Assembly: GCA_030141605.1 (NCBI GenBank) | Contig: JAQGDQ010000644.1 | Span: forward strand, 1-64,000 | Length of the DNA: 64,000 bases | Origin: Tubiluchus corallicola | Lineage: Eukaryota > Priapulida > Priapulimorpha > Priapulimorphida > Tubiluchidae | Direction: 5' to 3' | Part shown: positions 24,136-36,600 of the stretch, piece by piece | Layout: each line of letters opens with the position of its first letter | How positions within the stretch are numbered: position 1 is the stretch's first letter | The notes under the pieces: model-generated | The model's database searches: none | What the model saw: the letters and a program-made list of their open reading frames with translations, nothing else | What the model was told of the DNA's origin: nothing | Translations under genes and position numbers: made by a program

Positions 24136-24677
24136 AGGTTCTCTTAGATCAGGGACGCTAGTCAGCCACGAAGAACATGCATGTTGCAGTAAATGGACGA
24201 TTCTTGCATGAAATGATTTGAATTTCCGCTCGACAAACGCCTTAATCTTGGTAATTTAACAGAATAGCGTGGAATTGTTCGAATCATTTATTTTGAAATC
24301 TCTTACAGCTGATCGAAGCTTACGGTTCAGTTGTGCTTCCTATTCGAAAAACAAAACATGGCCACGACTCACTACGTTGTGTCTTTTATGTTCCGATGAT
24401 CGACATTGTAAATTAGTTATAAACATAATTGTTGTAGAACCTCTTGCCAGTCATTCGTTTAATCGTTTTTTTTATGAAAATGCACAACGTTTTATGAAAC
24501 GGACGCTGCGTGCCTTATTTTATTTTCTAAATATTGTTCTGTATTTTTAAACTTATAAGTAACATTACGTCAATCTACCAACAGCAATTAAAAATTAATA
24601 GCAATTACAACAGAAATCAAAAGACAATTAAGACAATTTGGCAACCATCGTGGATGCCTAAGAGATTAATTGGGTGC

Positions 24678-25186
24678 CAGAGGCGTAGTAAGGTGGAGGA
24701 AGGACAAGAGGCAATCGCCCCAGGCGCCAGCGTGAGAGGGCGCAAAATTTTTCTAGAGTTCAGTGACTGTTAACTATTAATTACTAATCCGACATTAACA
24801 AAAAAACTAAGAAAAGTTTTTAAACTACAACAAAATTACCTAGTCAAAGATCATCATAGCTAACTTAATTTCTGCGCACAGCCTTGAAAAAAAGCCAATG
24901 TTGCTACTTAACGGAGTGTATAGGATGGCGCCTGGGTCAGCACATCGATAATTTTGGGAGAAAGAGTGACGATTCTCTAAAATCCGATTGTATTATTGTG
25001 AAGACCTGTAGTGTTCTGTATATTTCATAATCTTTGCATGTTTTAATGCTGGAGTTGAATGTTAAAGGACTGTCGTGTTACGTGCAACTAATACATAGAA
25101 ACGAGTCATTCTGCTGCAGTACCAAAAATCAAACTCATGAAAAAGTTTTTTGCCCCCGGGCGCCACAAGCACTCCCTACGTCACTG
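24678..25186 (+). mobile_element. hAT-like non-autonomous DNA transposon
   Basis: The left end, CAGAGGCGTAGTAAGG, is an imperfect inverse of the right end (CAGTGACGTAGGGAG read backwards). Both are followed by GGCGCC and a GGGCGCAAAA/GGGGGCAAAAA stretch. The flanks TAATTGGG (24667-24674) and TAATTGGT (25187-25194) look like an 8-bp target duplication, with three extra bases on the left. Ends and duplication length suit the hAT superfamily. No transposase frame inside. Confidence 0.65.
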
Positions 25187-25531
25187 TAATTGGTACAGTT
25201 GAACATCAGGCAAGATGGCTCTGAACCAATGCAGGTGATCTTGACTTTAGGCCAGTCCTTTAAATTGCTTTACGAATTCGGTTCATATAAATCTTTAAGA
25301 TGGCTTTCATACCACTCCCAGAACTGTGTTTGCTGAATGATAAACTCCTATTCACTGAAAGCATCCACTGAAAGTCGTTGAAAACTGCCTTACAAAAATT
25401 GAAATCTGTGTTGGCTATATATGAGTTGGTTTCCCCATCAGATATATACCCAACTGACACTGTTTTCATGTACTTCATCTGATATCATAAGTTACAAAAG
25501 CAGGTTTTTTTGTAAATAATCTTTGGCTAAA

Positions 25532-25669
25532 GTTTACAATTCCCCATACACAAGAAATAAGTTCGTGAAGCGGATTAGGATTAGGGTTAGGATTAGGATT
25601 AGGGTTAGGATTAGGGACAGGGTTAGGGTTAGGATTAGGGTATTTACATTGTGTGGGGAAATGTAAACC
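25532..25669. mobile_element. Inverted-repeat element with TTAGGG core
   Basis: GTTTACAATTCCCCATACACA on the left pairs with TGTGTGGGGAAATGTAAAC on the right. Between them, at about 25573-25641, lie roughly eleven 6-base units of TTAGGG and TTAGGA, often alternating. The core looks telomere-like, but it is bracketed by terminal repeats, so it is best read as a small transposon with a microsatellite core. Confidence 0.7.
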
Positions 25670-27115
25670 ACTTTCTACTTGAACCTTTTAACTTAAATGT
25701 CAATTTAAGGTCAAATAGTTTTTTACTAAAATCTGTGTCCCATCAGGCACAAGGGCAGCTGATTTTTTTCACAACTTCTTCTCTGACTTCTAGATCGACT
25801 TGCTTAAACTAAATATGACATAAATTTAACAACTCCTGTTAGCGCCAACAGAGGGGGCGAGGCTTTCGTATAGCACAGCGCCGCCGTCAGCAAAATAAGC
25901 CAAAGAAGTCGCTGTTAGGCAGCGCCTTGTAGCAAAAAAACTAATGCAAACCATGTGTTTCGGAAATAAACTGTTTGTTTTGAGTTTTAATATAATCTGT
26001 TGTTGTTCATGTTTAATGAAAACAGAGCTGAATTGAATGACTGCAAGCAACGTAAAAAGAAAAGTATTATGAACGTTAATATGATAGGAAACTGTAAACA
26101 CCCAATAGGGCAAGCGGCGCCTGTAACTGCCGTGTTATTTCGTCACATGGACGGAAAGTCATGCAGATAATAACGAATTTGCCATTGCAGGGGAAAGATT
26201 AATAACCACATCACTTATTTCCCGTTTCTATGATTCTTTGCTGAATTGTAAGCTGCTTAGAGGACAAGAAAAGGGGTACCTGAAGTAGACTTCAGAAAAA
26301 TCACCTTAAAAAATTATATTACTTTACAGCAGTTTTATGCGTAGATCGTACTCGCGTTAAAAGGGATTTTTGTTTGTTTTCATTTTAAATCTCCCACAAT
26401 ACTGTTCCGACGGCGCCATTACATGACGTCACGCAAACGTAAATCAGGGGAGAAAAGGCAATGTTAAATTATGTCTCAAAAAGATTTCCATTCAAATCTA
26501 TATTATGTAGCATTTCGCTTACCTGCTGGAAAGACTTAAGTAACAAGAATTAATAATTTCAAATGTTTGTGTCAATTGGAAAAATGTCGTTGACTCACCC
26601 TCCAGGATGCGCCACTCACCAACCAAAAACGTATTTTAATCTTATTGACAAGACACAGTAATTTAAAATTTTACTTAGTGAGCAGTATGTATGCTACGAA
26701 AGCTCTGGTTATTTTTTCAAACTTTACACAATGTTATCTAAATTTGTTTGAAACGACTTGCCGTCAAAATGGCTGCGCCTAACGGTCGTCGCCGGAGTTT
26801 ACATTTACACGTTTTATACAGCGCTACGGCCGATTCAAACCCTGCACGCAAAAAGGCAGTATGTAAGTAGTATGAATTTTCAAGGCGAATCTTTTAAACT
26901 TTATGTAGGTGGAGAGGTTTTCTTGCCCTTTAACCTGTTAAAAATGTAAACCTTTTATGGTAGGCGCCGTTTCTCTCAATTATTCCAATCATAACATCAT
27001 AATCATAACGTAAAAATATAATAACAGCAATCTGTATACTAAGGAACTGTAAGTCTGTAATGAAACAGAAGAGTTACACACTTACTAAGGAATGCAACAC
27101 ACATCACTAATCAAG
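25670..27115. other. Intergenic stretch without recognised genes
   Basis: Contains GC-richer words (GGCGCC, GCGCCGCC) near 25840-25920 and 26100-26130 and a TGACGTCA-like site near 26420. Small frames at 25826-26113 (minus) and 26758-26949 (plus) show no known domain. Confidence 0.4.
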
Positions 27116-27292
27116 TGTCCAATAATTAGAAATACTTGGTTTTTCTGAGCAAACTTCTAGTTTCGCTCCAGAAAACCTAGGTTTTCCTCAGAAACTTGAA
27201 TTTTGCTAGATAGAAAACAATTTTGCTCAAAAATTGGGTTTTGCAAATTAGAATTTCGTTAAAAAGATTGAGGTGTTTCTAATAATTGGACA
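27116..27292. mobile_element. Small MITE with 22-bp terminal inverted repeats
   Basis: TGTCCAATAATTAGAAATACTT at the left end matches the reverse of the right end, TGTCCAATTATTAGAAACACCT, in 19 of 22 positions. The interior is made of repeated TTTTGCTCAGAAA-like words. About 177 bases, no coding capacity. Confidence 0.8.
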
Positions 27293-28944
27293 TGTGGGCT
27301 TGCCACGTGTGGTGCACTTTCAGCTGTATCTCTTCTTTTTCAATACAGTTCATTAACACACAGGTTCCCTTTTTGTTTGCATGTGAAATTCAACCTTTTG
27401 TATTTTGTTTTTAAGAAAATAGATTGTCTTTGGCTTGTTTAGTTGCATAGTCATCTAGAGTGCTGAGTACTGCTGACGTCGCAGAACGTTTTCAACAAGA
27501 ACTCGCAGCACTGGGTTCGATGCAAAGTTGCAAAAAGTTCTTCAGAAACTCAACAACTATTTGAAATCTAACACAGGCAAGCAGTGAAACTTTTACAGAA
27601 ACTTTTTTAACAGTCATAACGCTTGTTTACGAACATGAGTTTTTTTTCGTGCAGACGTAGTCTTTAGCATTCTATAGTATAAAAAAGCTTGTAGAGAAGT
27701 GAAACTCAAGCTGCATCGCATAACATGAGTGATCTTTCCCACGGTCTATTTTTATTCATGCAAAAATTCAAACTGTGTTTGTGAAATGTCACGCTTTCGA
27801 AAGCGAAACACGTGAATGTGGCTTAAAAAGAGAAATTTTGACAACCTGGGGTGACGGAATCTTCAAAGCGCCGCTCGAATACCTTTATTTTTATTTATTT
27901 TAAACATAGTTTTATTTGGCTTGAATTAAACAGTTCATTATAACTGATGCAGAGATTCTCACCAATATACGTGCAAGATTTACATTTGAAGTTAACATGG
28001 ATTAGTAAATCTATAGTACCATACCATTGAAATTAATAAAATATAGATGACTGCACAATACAGAATAGGTCAAGTTTTGATACTATAGTATCCTTAGATA
28101 CCTTTAATCACATCACTCACACACTTTGCATGCAAAATATATTTTATAAAAGTTATTCAGAATCAAATGACAGGACCCCCTTCGAAGAGGGCATTCATTT
28201 ACTGATGTTAGCCCGGCTTTATTTTGTTTTCTTATTTCCGCGCATCTATATAATCGTGACATGCAGCATGTAAGCAATGTTCGGTTAAATTTTGTATTTT
28301 TGTCCAGGGTAGCAGCCTAAAATATAGTCCTATTCCAGAACTGAGTATCACAGGAGCTAGGCTATTCTATACGCAGTGCTAGTTGCCCTTCTAGACCAGA
28401 ATATACACCTTCGATCTTTTACCCAATCATTGAGATTAATGTTAACAAGATTATTGGTTTTCCTGATTAAATAAAATAATTTTCATGATTGTGTCAAACA
28501 CTCATTCGTAATCGTACACTTTGAAATGTTCAATATATGGTAACAAAAACACTAGAGAAAAACGCACAGACAGCAGTTATATTTCAACATAAATTTAATT
28601 TAGATGTTTAGCTTTCGATACATGGTATCTTCATCAGAACAAAGGAGTTGACTGAGGGAAATATTGTGACTTGTACCTAAAGATGGTAATATTAAAATTA
28701 CCTGTACCAGACTGCATCAAACTTACATATACGAAACTTTCTTAGATTCAAATAATAGAACACATTAAAAGCAGTTTCCAATACTTATAGCAATGCTCAA
28801 AATTTGAAGCTGTCTGTTCACCAAACTGTAGAAAACTGCAGATAATAACACACAGGCAATTTCAAATTGTGTTGTTCACACAATAAACATGCTCTAAGTG
28901 ATGTGAGGTAAAAGTAGCACACGAAATAATGGCATAAACCGTTA
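27293..28944. other. Intergenic stretch without recognised genes
   Basis: AT-rich. Around 28610-28650 a phrase (AGCTTTCGATACATGGTATC, then TTCATCAGAAC) recalls ends of some retroelements, but no coding remnant was found beside it. Confidence 0.4.
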
Positions 28945-29223
28945 TCAATGGCACAAAACATTATCTTTCTGACATTTCTGGAATTTAGCAATGACCCGGG
29001 AGCTCATAAGATTAGGAAGACGTTTACCCTGGCAAGTTTCGAAGCCCGTAAATAAACGATTACCCAACGACACCGTAAAAGTTCCTTCCAAACTGGCAAT
29101 CAGTCGACGACAGTACCTAAATTTAGCGTCAAGGATGGATCTAAGATCAACAACTACTTCAGGGTGGTTAAACACAAAGACCGAGTCTCCAACTTGTTTG
29201 GCAAAATGTGGGCTTAACTTTTA
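28945..29223 (-). CDS. Unassigned open frame, about 90 aa
   Basis: Read from 29223 down, the frame gives LSPHFAKQVGDSVFVFNHPE, then VVVDLRSILDAKFRYCRRL, IASLEGTFTVSLGNRLFTGF, ending at a stop at 28945. Composition and codon use look more protein-like than the surrounding repeats. An acceptor-like CTAAAAG lies just before it and a GTAAAC donor-like site occurs after TGCCAG, so it may be one exon or a transposon fragment. I do not recognise the family. The overlapping plus-strand frame at 28991-29224 is taken to be its shadow. Confidence 0.3.
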
Positions 29224-29664
29224 GATAAATTATTAATACGACAAGATGTGAAACTCATTCAAGAAAGTTTTATCTTGATACGATAAGAAGTCTATCCACC
29301 CGCTTTTAAACGCTCTGCCACGTTCTGCCATCGGTTATACAGTTTACCAAAAATCCTGTCTGGCTTCCGTGTTTAATATTTTACCAAAATTATTCAGTGA
29401 TGGGCTTGTTGACAATGTTAATTTTGTAGTAAATTTATACACAAGCAATGTTTCACATATATTTCTTCAAATTCAGTTCAAATTAGCTTTTTGTACAAAA
29501 TATAATAAATTTTTATACTAAATATTTAAATATACAATTTTCATCTTGATCATACTTGTATTGCATACGGCATGACATAACTTGTTCAAGAACGTTTAAG
29601 TAGGTTTTTAATTTACTATTAGAATGAGATATTAACAGAGTGTGTTTTAGAGAGATCACTTTTT

Positions 29665-29676
29665 AGTGATGATGAT

Positions 29677-29756
<80 letters not shown>

Positions 29757-29778
29757 TGATGACGATGACGACGACGAC

Positions 29779-29830
<52 letters not shown>

Positions 29831-29831
29831 C

Positions 29832-29880
<49 letters not shown>
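29665..29880. repeat. GAT/GAC trinucleotide array followed by AAATCTTTATTT
   Basis: Mixed GAC and GAT, then pure GAT with one CTG. The junction AAATCTTTATTT is the same as at the microsatellite tail of the LINE fragment at 41.6 kb, so the array may be the 3' tail of a minus-strand LINE whose body is truncated. Confidence 0.85.
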
Positions 29881-30477
29881 AAATCTTTATTTATACAATA
29901 TATACATATATGTACATGCAATGCCTCTATTTGCAAGACGATAATTTTGCATTGTATCATGATGTAAGAGTATATATACAACACGGTCAATTACTTCCTT
30001 AATACATGTACAGCAAATCCTCGCTTAACGACGCTAATGCGTTTCAGCAAAAGCTGGAAACGTTGTTAAACGAAACCAAGACTTAAATAGAAACTAATGT
30101 AGAATAACTGGGATACGTTCCAGAGGCAAAACCCAGTACTATTTAAAGAAATGTCCTAAAGAAGCCAAGGCTTATGTAACGTCACTCATTGGCTACATCA
30201 TTTGCGTAAACTCTCATTCGGTGAAAGTTTATTCAAATATTTAACATAGTGTCCTTCTCACACGAAAAAATGTACTACAAACCCAAAGCTGGACCGTCAT
30301 TATTAACTTAGTAATTTCGTACTGCCTCATGCAGATCGTGCTCACAGCTAGGAAGAGAAATTAATGAAAAAAGTACGCCGCGAGCCACTGTCCATCCTGT
30401 GACGTGTTTCCGGTTGCTCCCTGTATTATAGCAATCCAGCGCTATAGCCTAGAAGGTTCTGTTTCTTCAGCGCATTA

Positions 30478-30717
30478 AATAACAACTGAATGCGACTGCA
30501 GCCTTGTGAAAGGAGAAGATTTGAAAAAGCAAATGTTTGTGCTACCAATAAATGTCGCGAAGACACATAGTTTGTTCACAGAATTTAGCAGACATGCAGG
30601 CTTCACGTGCGTCTTTGCAGGCATGAATGGTTTCTTAGTGCAGAAGAATTTGTGAATCGCTGCGGCATTTGATCTGCTGTGCATGACATTCACATTCCCA
30701 AAAGCTGTGTGAAAATC
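30478..30717. other. Region upstream of gene 3 candidate start
   Basis: Presumed 5' untranslated or promoter region of gene 3. An upstream in-frame ATG at 30679 has a weaker context than 30718. No TATA box was convincing. Confidence 0.3.
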
Positions 30718-30772
30718 ATGAGCATCAATTATCCCACCAGTATTTTTGTTTTTTGGATGTTATTACGAATTG
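30718..30772 (+). CDS. Gene 3 exon 1: candidate signal peptide
   Basis: ATG at 30718 (A at -3) encodes [18 protein letters not shown] and ends ATTG before a consensus donor, GTGAGT. Phase 1 fits exon 2 and would give IGSFSPDEE across the join. The hydrophobic run FVFWMLL suits a signal peptide. Distance to exon 2 is 8 kb, so the link is inferred. Confidence 0.55.
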
Positions 30773-33665
30773 GTGAGTATTTTTCGGTTGTTTTTTCCAG
30801 TTGTTGCGAATTGGTCTGCATTTTTTGTTTAGTTCTTTCTCCGTTCATTGAAGGACGGTAATCTGCAATATTTTTTCTTAATTAGCAGCATTGTGACGAG
30901 TTAGACCTCTCTACTACTTAAGTAACACTTACGATTATTTTAACCTGAGTATTATCATAATTAACAGCATTGCGACCAATTAGACCTCTCTACTACTTAA
31001 GTAACACTTACGATTATGTAAGTACGTCTTTGTGGTAATGTTGATGAAACCATATTCATGAAAATCCTTGAAGATTAGGTTTAATTTCTTTCCGACAGTA
31101 ATAGAACCCTACGTAACACACAACATGTGCCATATAACGGGGTTAACCCCACTTTTGTCCCAAGTAATTCAACTGGTTCATTATAAGGTATATTAATCGT
31201 GTTATACTAGCAAGTGTGTATGGCATTAGAAATAACTATGAGCTGCAGACACCGCTTCAATAGCTAAGAATGCAGGGGATGCCAGATCCTCTAATCCAAA
31301 CCAAATTTTTAGATAATTTTTCATTAACCTTAAACTGTAAGCTCTTTTCTTCAATAGCTACTGTTAGTAAACTGTCTTGAATTTGGCAGTAATAACGAAT
31401 ATACTTTCGGAAAATTTGTTGCTAAATTTAGTTTTTTAATAACTCTCATACTACGAGTTCTGTATATTTCTTTTTACCTTATTAGTTGCACAGAATACAT
31501 GAGAAACTACAAAAATGCCCAGCCTAAGAAAATATCTATAATCTGTCTAACATTAATAGACGATACTAATTTCTTTTAGTTTGCCACTATACACAGTTAC
31601 ATATATTTTACTGTCAAGTTAACGTTCAATTATAAATTATCATTTGAGCAAAAAGGCCGAAAGTAACAGCGGTTCTGGATTAAAATTTAAGAGAAGAGCA
31701 TAGTTCAAGTGCTGTTTCTCGTACTGTGCTGTAGGTGGCAGCACTAGAATTTTGAATTAATATACTGAAACACCAACACACAATCAGTATCGTTAGTCAT
31801 TACTTTAACCTAGTTTTAACGTAATTTTACTACCAGTAACTCATTTAAGAAAGTAATTTACTATAATGCGCATTAAAATCAAAATATGAAAAAAGTACCA
31901 AATACATTCAGAGTACAACCTCTGCTACGAAAATGAAAGCTGCAGAACACGATTTTGCGCTTGTACTTTCACACAGGACCACATATTCCATCTTACCTGA
32001 TAGTTGTGGTAGTTCTTCGCGCCCAAGGGCACCTTTATTAGACTACACCCCCACCCCCCCACCCCCGTAATTGCGGTGGCTGCGGATACGTACTACGCCA
32101 CTGTGTAGCTTCAGAATGAATTGTAAACCGATATCTTTTCCTTAAAACACCAACGCCCTCGTTCTGCGTTCCCTAGTATTTTTGAAGTTTCAAGTTAGTA
32201 AGTAAGCAAAAGTTAGGTGAAGACGTAAGACCTTTAAAAAAAACTACGTAGATCGCTCCCTGTTTTACATCTTTTACATCACTTCTGCAAAACTAATATA
32301 AATGTTGGAAATTTATTAGCTAACTCTGGTCTGGTTTAGCTAACTCCTAGTAAAAACCAGTTATAATATCTGTTTTAATATCTATTTAAACTCGTTTTTA
32401 CGTTTTGAATTGGCCACTATTGTGGGTTTTTATCTAGAAAGTCGCTAAAACATTGTGCCCTTGGGTTTTTTCATGTTTCGATGAAGCGTTGACCTACAGT
32501 CGGTTACTTCAGCCTTCCTGTGTGATACAGAAGCCATATTACATGATCAGCAGTTTCGGGTTGTTGCACTATTCTTAGTTTGCACTAACCCTTACTAATC
32601 CACCAGAACCTTATGTTTCAAACCAAAAACAAATGGAGAACCGGGTTAGGCGACGGAAATTCTCTATCATTTGCCGAATGTTCTATTAGCGCATATTAGG
32701 AACGCTCGGATGTGTTACGCTGAAAATAAAATTTTATAAGGAAGACAGGATGATTTTTCATATACTACCCAATCTTCAAGTCCGATAAAAAGTATACATT
32801 TTATCAAAATTAATACTGCAAAAGCGTTTCTGATAATTAAATAATAGTTTAAAAACTCAATTAAGGCGGGTAAGCCCAGCTAGTGACGACATCACAAACT
32901 AACATAATCTTCAACAGCAAAAATATTCCACGAGCGTGTTGTACGCGTTTCCGAAAGCGAAAATTGAAGTGCAGTGCTGCTGTAACAGATTCAGTGTTGT
33001 ACTAAAACTAGGCATGTTTTAAGATAAAAATTCAAATTTCAAATTTACCGCTGTACTCACGCATGAGCTGTCAAACGTGTGTAGTTCGTCCCAAATTAAC
33101 ACCTGTGAACTGAGAGGTACAGCACCTATTTTTTGCAATGCGTTTCTGAAATGCGGGCGCTAGTGCTCGTCTAACTAGCGAATCGCGAAGTGCATGTAAC
33201 AGCGAAGAACTAGTGGCGTGAACGCGAAACTGTGTTTGTGCGGTAATAATTATTTCACGTAAGTCATTTTTGAAAAACATAGTATGGTTCCTTTCTATAT
33301 TTTAAAGAGTAGATTGTTTTGATCTACAGTTTACGTTTGGGTCCGGCTTTACTTTAAATGTTTAATAATTTAAATATTAATATGTTGTTTATTAAACGCA
33401 GACGTTGTTTTCCTAGAGGCTGTATCGTTCATGTTTTTAAATATTCATTGGGATAAAACTACATACACACAGTATCCACAACAATGATAAGTTGAAGGCA
33501 AGTTAATTAAAACTATAAAAAAGGAACATCAAACTTTGATGTGTATCAGCCTATAAGCAGGAAATTGTACATCTGCGTTCAAATAAATGAGAAATATGCA
33601 TGACAGTTCGTCGCTTTTAGATACTTAGTTGTGTGTGTGTGTGCGTGCGTGCGTGCGTACGTGCG

Positions 33666-33696
<31 letters not shown>

Positions 33697-36600
33697 ATGC
33701 ATGCGTGCGTGCTCGTGTGCTTATGCGCGTGCGTGTTTGTTTGTCTGTTTGTTTTGTTTGATTGTTTGTGTGTGTGTGTGTGTGCGTGCGTGCGTGCTGT
33801 ACCTTACCAACTTACAACTAAGTGTGCGTGTATGTGTGTGTATTTATATAAAACCTAATAAAAGTTATTGTTAAATTACATATTAATTATTATTGTCTGG
33901 CTTAGCGAGTTAGCGAATAATTAGATATAAGGCAGAGATGATTCGACCTTTTAACGATGGCTGCTACTTCCGTGATTTCTCGATCGTTTTTGTGTTAACT
34001 TGCATACATGACTTGGCAAAGAAAAGACAAATAGAGAATTTGTTTAGCTTGATATCCAAAGACTTTCTAGTTTTCCCATTTTGGAGGTGATTTTTAATTT
34101 TTAATTTTCAAATAGACCCTATTTTAGTTTGTATCTGGTTGCGATGAGTTCGGAATCTCCTATGTTATTAAAACGTGACTTTAAGGAGACACGGGGAGCA
34201 GGCAAATGTGTTTCAGCTGCATTCGTAAGCGTCTGCGTGCCAAATATTCTTGGTAGTATGGCAAATTTAAGAAGAAATATCAGATATGGCAAAAAAAGAA
34301 ATTTTGCAGGCGGTCACTCTACCGTTTACTAACCAAGCTCTGCGCTATTTTACTTCTGCAGCCAAACACACGTTGTAACCATTCGGTTATTTTGTATAAA
34401 ACACCGTGGCTAATGAACAATGCAGGCGGGCAACAAATCTATGTACCAAAATCATCAGAAAGACTTATTTATTGTGCAGGTAGCTGTATGTCCTGAACGA
34501 CCGAAGTTAAATGCGCTGAATTTGGTTTCAATTTTAATTTATTTATTTCACATCACTAGTATATCATCTAGTAACATACATTTTGCATACATATAATGTA
34601 CGTCATTCCATAATTTTAGTTCAAATGGTATATAGTTCAATAACAATTAGTATGTATTTATGATAATACTACTGCAGCAATTCATGAAGCTTATAATAGC
34701 TGCTAAGAACGGCTGAATGTGAAATAGAAACAAGCAGGAGAATCTATATGCAAAAGTATGTAGAAATGGAATTAGTAAAAAAATGTTATGGCTAAAATTA
34801 GATAAGAACAGAAGAAGATGTGAGAATTATAGTGATTGTCATAGTAATATTGAATTCAGTAAATGATAAAATTAATAATAATTGCGTACTTTATACAAAT
34901 ACAACCTGGCTTGCGCCGTGCTGTGATTGCTGATGGTGTATGAAACTAAAACTGAAATTAATAAATAATGATTACATTACAAACGATGATATTTGAACCG
35001 ATTTGTCAACATTATTCCACATACGTGGTCCGGTAAATATAATAAGTTGTTTAGCTACATTTGTTCTGCAATATTGAATCAGAAAGAGATTGTACCTTGT
35101 GTTATGCATTTTATTCGCATTTGCTTTCAATTGATTATCAAAAAATAGATAATAATAACAAAAAATAGTTGAAAAGGATAGTTTTTCGTTTTGTAGACAT
35201 GACTAACTAAAGTAAGTTTTAACAAATCATCAAATAATAAAATTCTGTTTTCTTTGAAATAATTGTTGCCTATATTGGTCAGAAAATGGACAGGTGACTG
35301 CGGTTCAATATTCCCTTTACAGGTTCATTTCTTTTACCACATGGATTCTAACTGCACCTCATTAAGGAAAGATGTGTCCATGTCAGTATGTGACTAAAAC
35401 ATCTCTGCCTTAATCTTAGCAATAAGCTCTCAGTCTCATCTTGATCTATCAATGAACAGTAAACAGAGCTAGTTGTTTTTTTAAGAAATCTCTGGTCCTT
35501 CTCACTCAGGCTACAAGATACTGTAAGAGTCACTTCACCATTTTTCATTTTGGGATCTACATGATGCAGAAGTCACTTTTGTCATTACTCGTCATCATTA
35601 CTCATATCAATTGTATTACCTTCATCAAGGTCACGCGTTTTCCTGCAAGTAAAGAGGGTTATTCACTTCGTATTCAAATTAATAGAGGTTACTCAAATAA
35701 ATTCTTTTAAAGTTAACATGGATTGGAGGCTAAAGAAATGACGCTGCTGTCTCTTCTTTTTGAACTGGATGACAGTTGCCAAAGGGTATGAAATAGATGC
35801 ATCGTACGCAGAGCCTTCTTAGCATACCAAAAGTTAGCTGGCTTCAGTAAACATTAGAGGGTTATTCACTTCGTATTCAAATTAATAGAGGTTACTCAAA
35901 TTAATTCTTTTAAAGTTAACTTGGATTGGAATCTAAACAAATGACGCTGCTGTCTCTTCTTTTTGAACTGGATGACAGTTGCCAAAGGGTATGAAATAGA
36001 TGCATCGTACGCAGAGCCTTCTTAGCATACCAAAAGTTAGCTGGCTTCAGTAAACATTAGAGGGTTATTCACTTCGTATTCAAATTAATAGAGGTTACTC
36101 AAATTAATTCTTTTAAAGTTAACTTGGATTGGAATCTAAACAAATGACGCTGCTGTCTCTTCTTTTTGAACTGGATGACAGTTGCCAAAGGGTATGAAAT
36201 AGATGCATCGTACACAGAACCTTCTTAGCATACCAAACGTTAGCTGGCTTCAGTCAACATTCTATAATAGCCACCAAGACAGCGGCAGATGTTTTCTATC
36301 GTTTTATTTGCAGCACATTCTTCAAACGCTGATAAGGACTATATGGCTTTAAAGTCACGTACTACAGGATGTGTACTCTTCGCCTTAAAGTTTATAAAAC
36401 GCGTGCTCCTCTTTCCGACAGATTTCAGCTCTTAAATCTTGAAAATGGCCCGAATTGAAGCAAAAGCTCGTAAATTATTTGTTTTAGTTTGCGAGTTCGC
36501 GTAGCTCGAGCAAAGAGTGGATACAGTTACAAACAAAACATTATCGAAATTTAACGATGGGATGGGGGAGGCAGCGAAACAGCAACAGTTTGGCAAGTTA

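Noticed and set aside
25573-25641. A chromosome end or fusion point (TTAGGG repeat)
   Set aside because: Too short, degenerate, and bracketed by inverted repeats of its own.
35653-36261. Possible CRISPR array (regular direct repeats)
   Set aside because: Only three contiguous 203-bp units with no spacers, in a eukaryotic intron.
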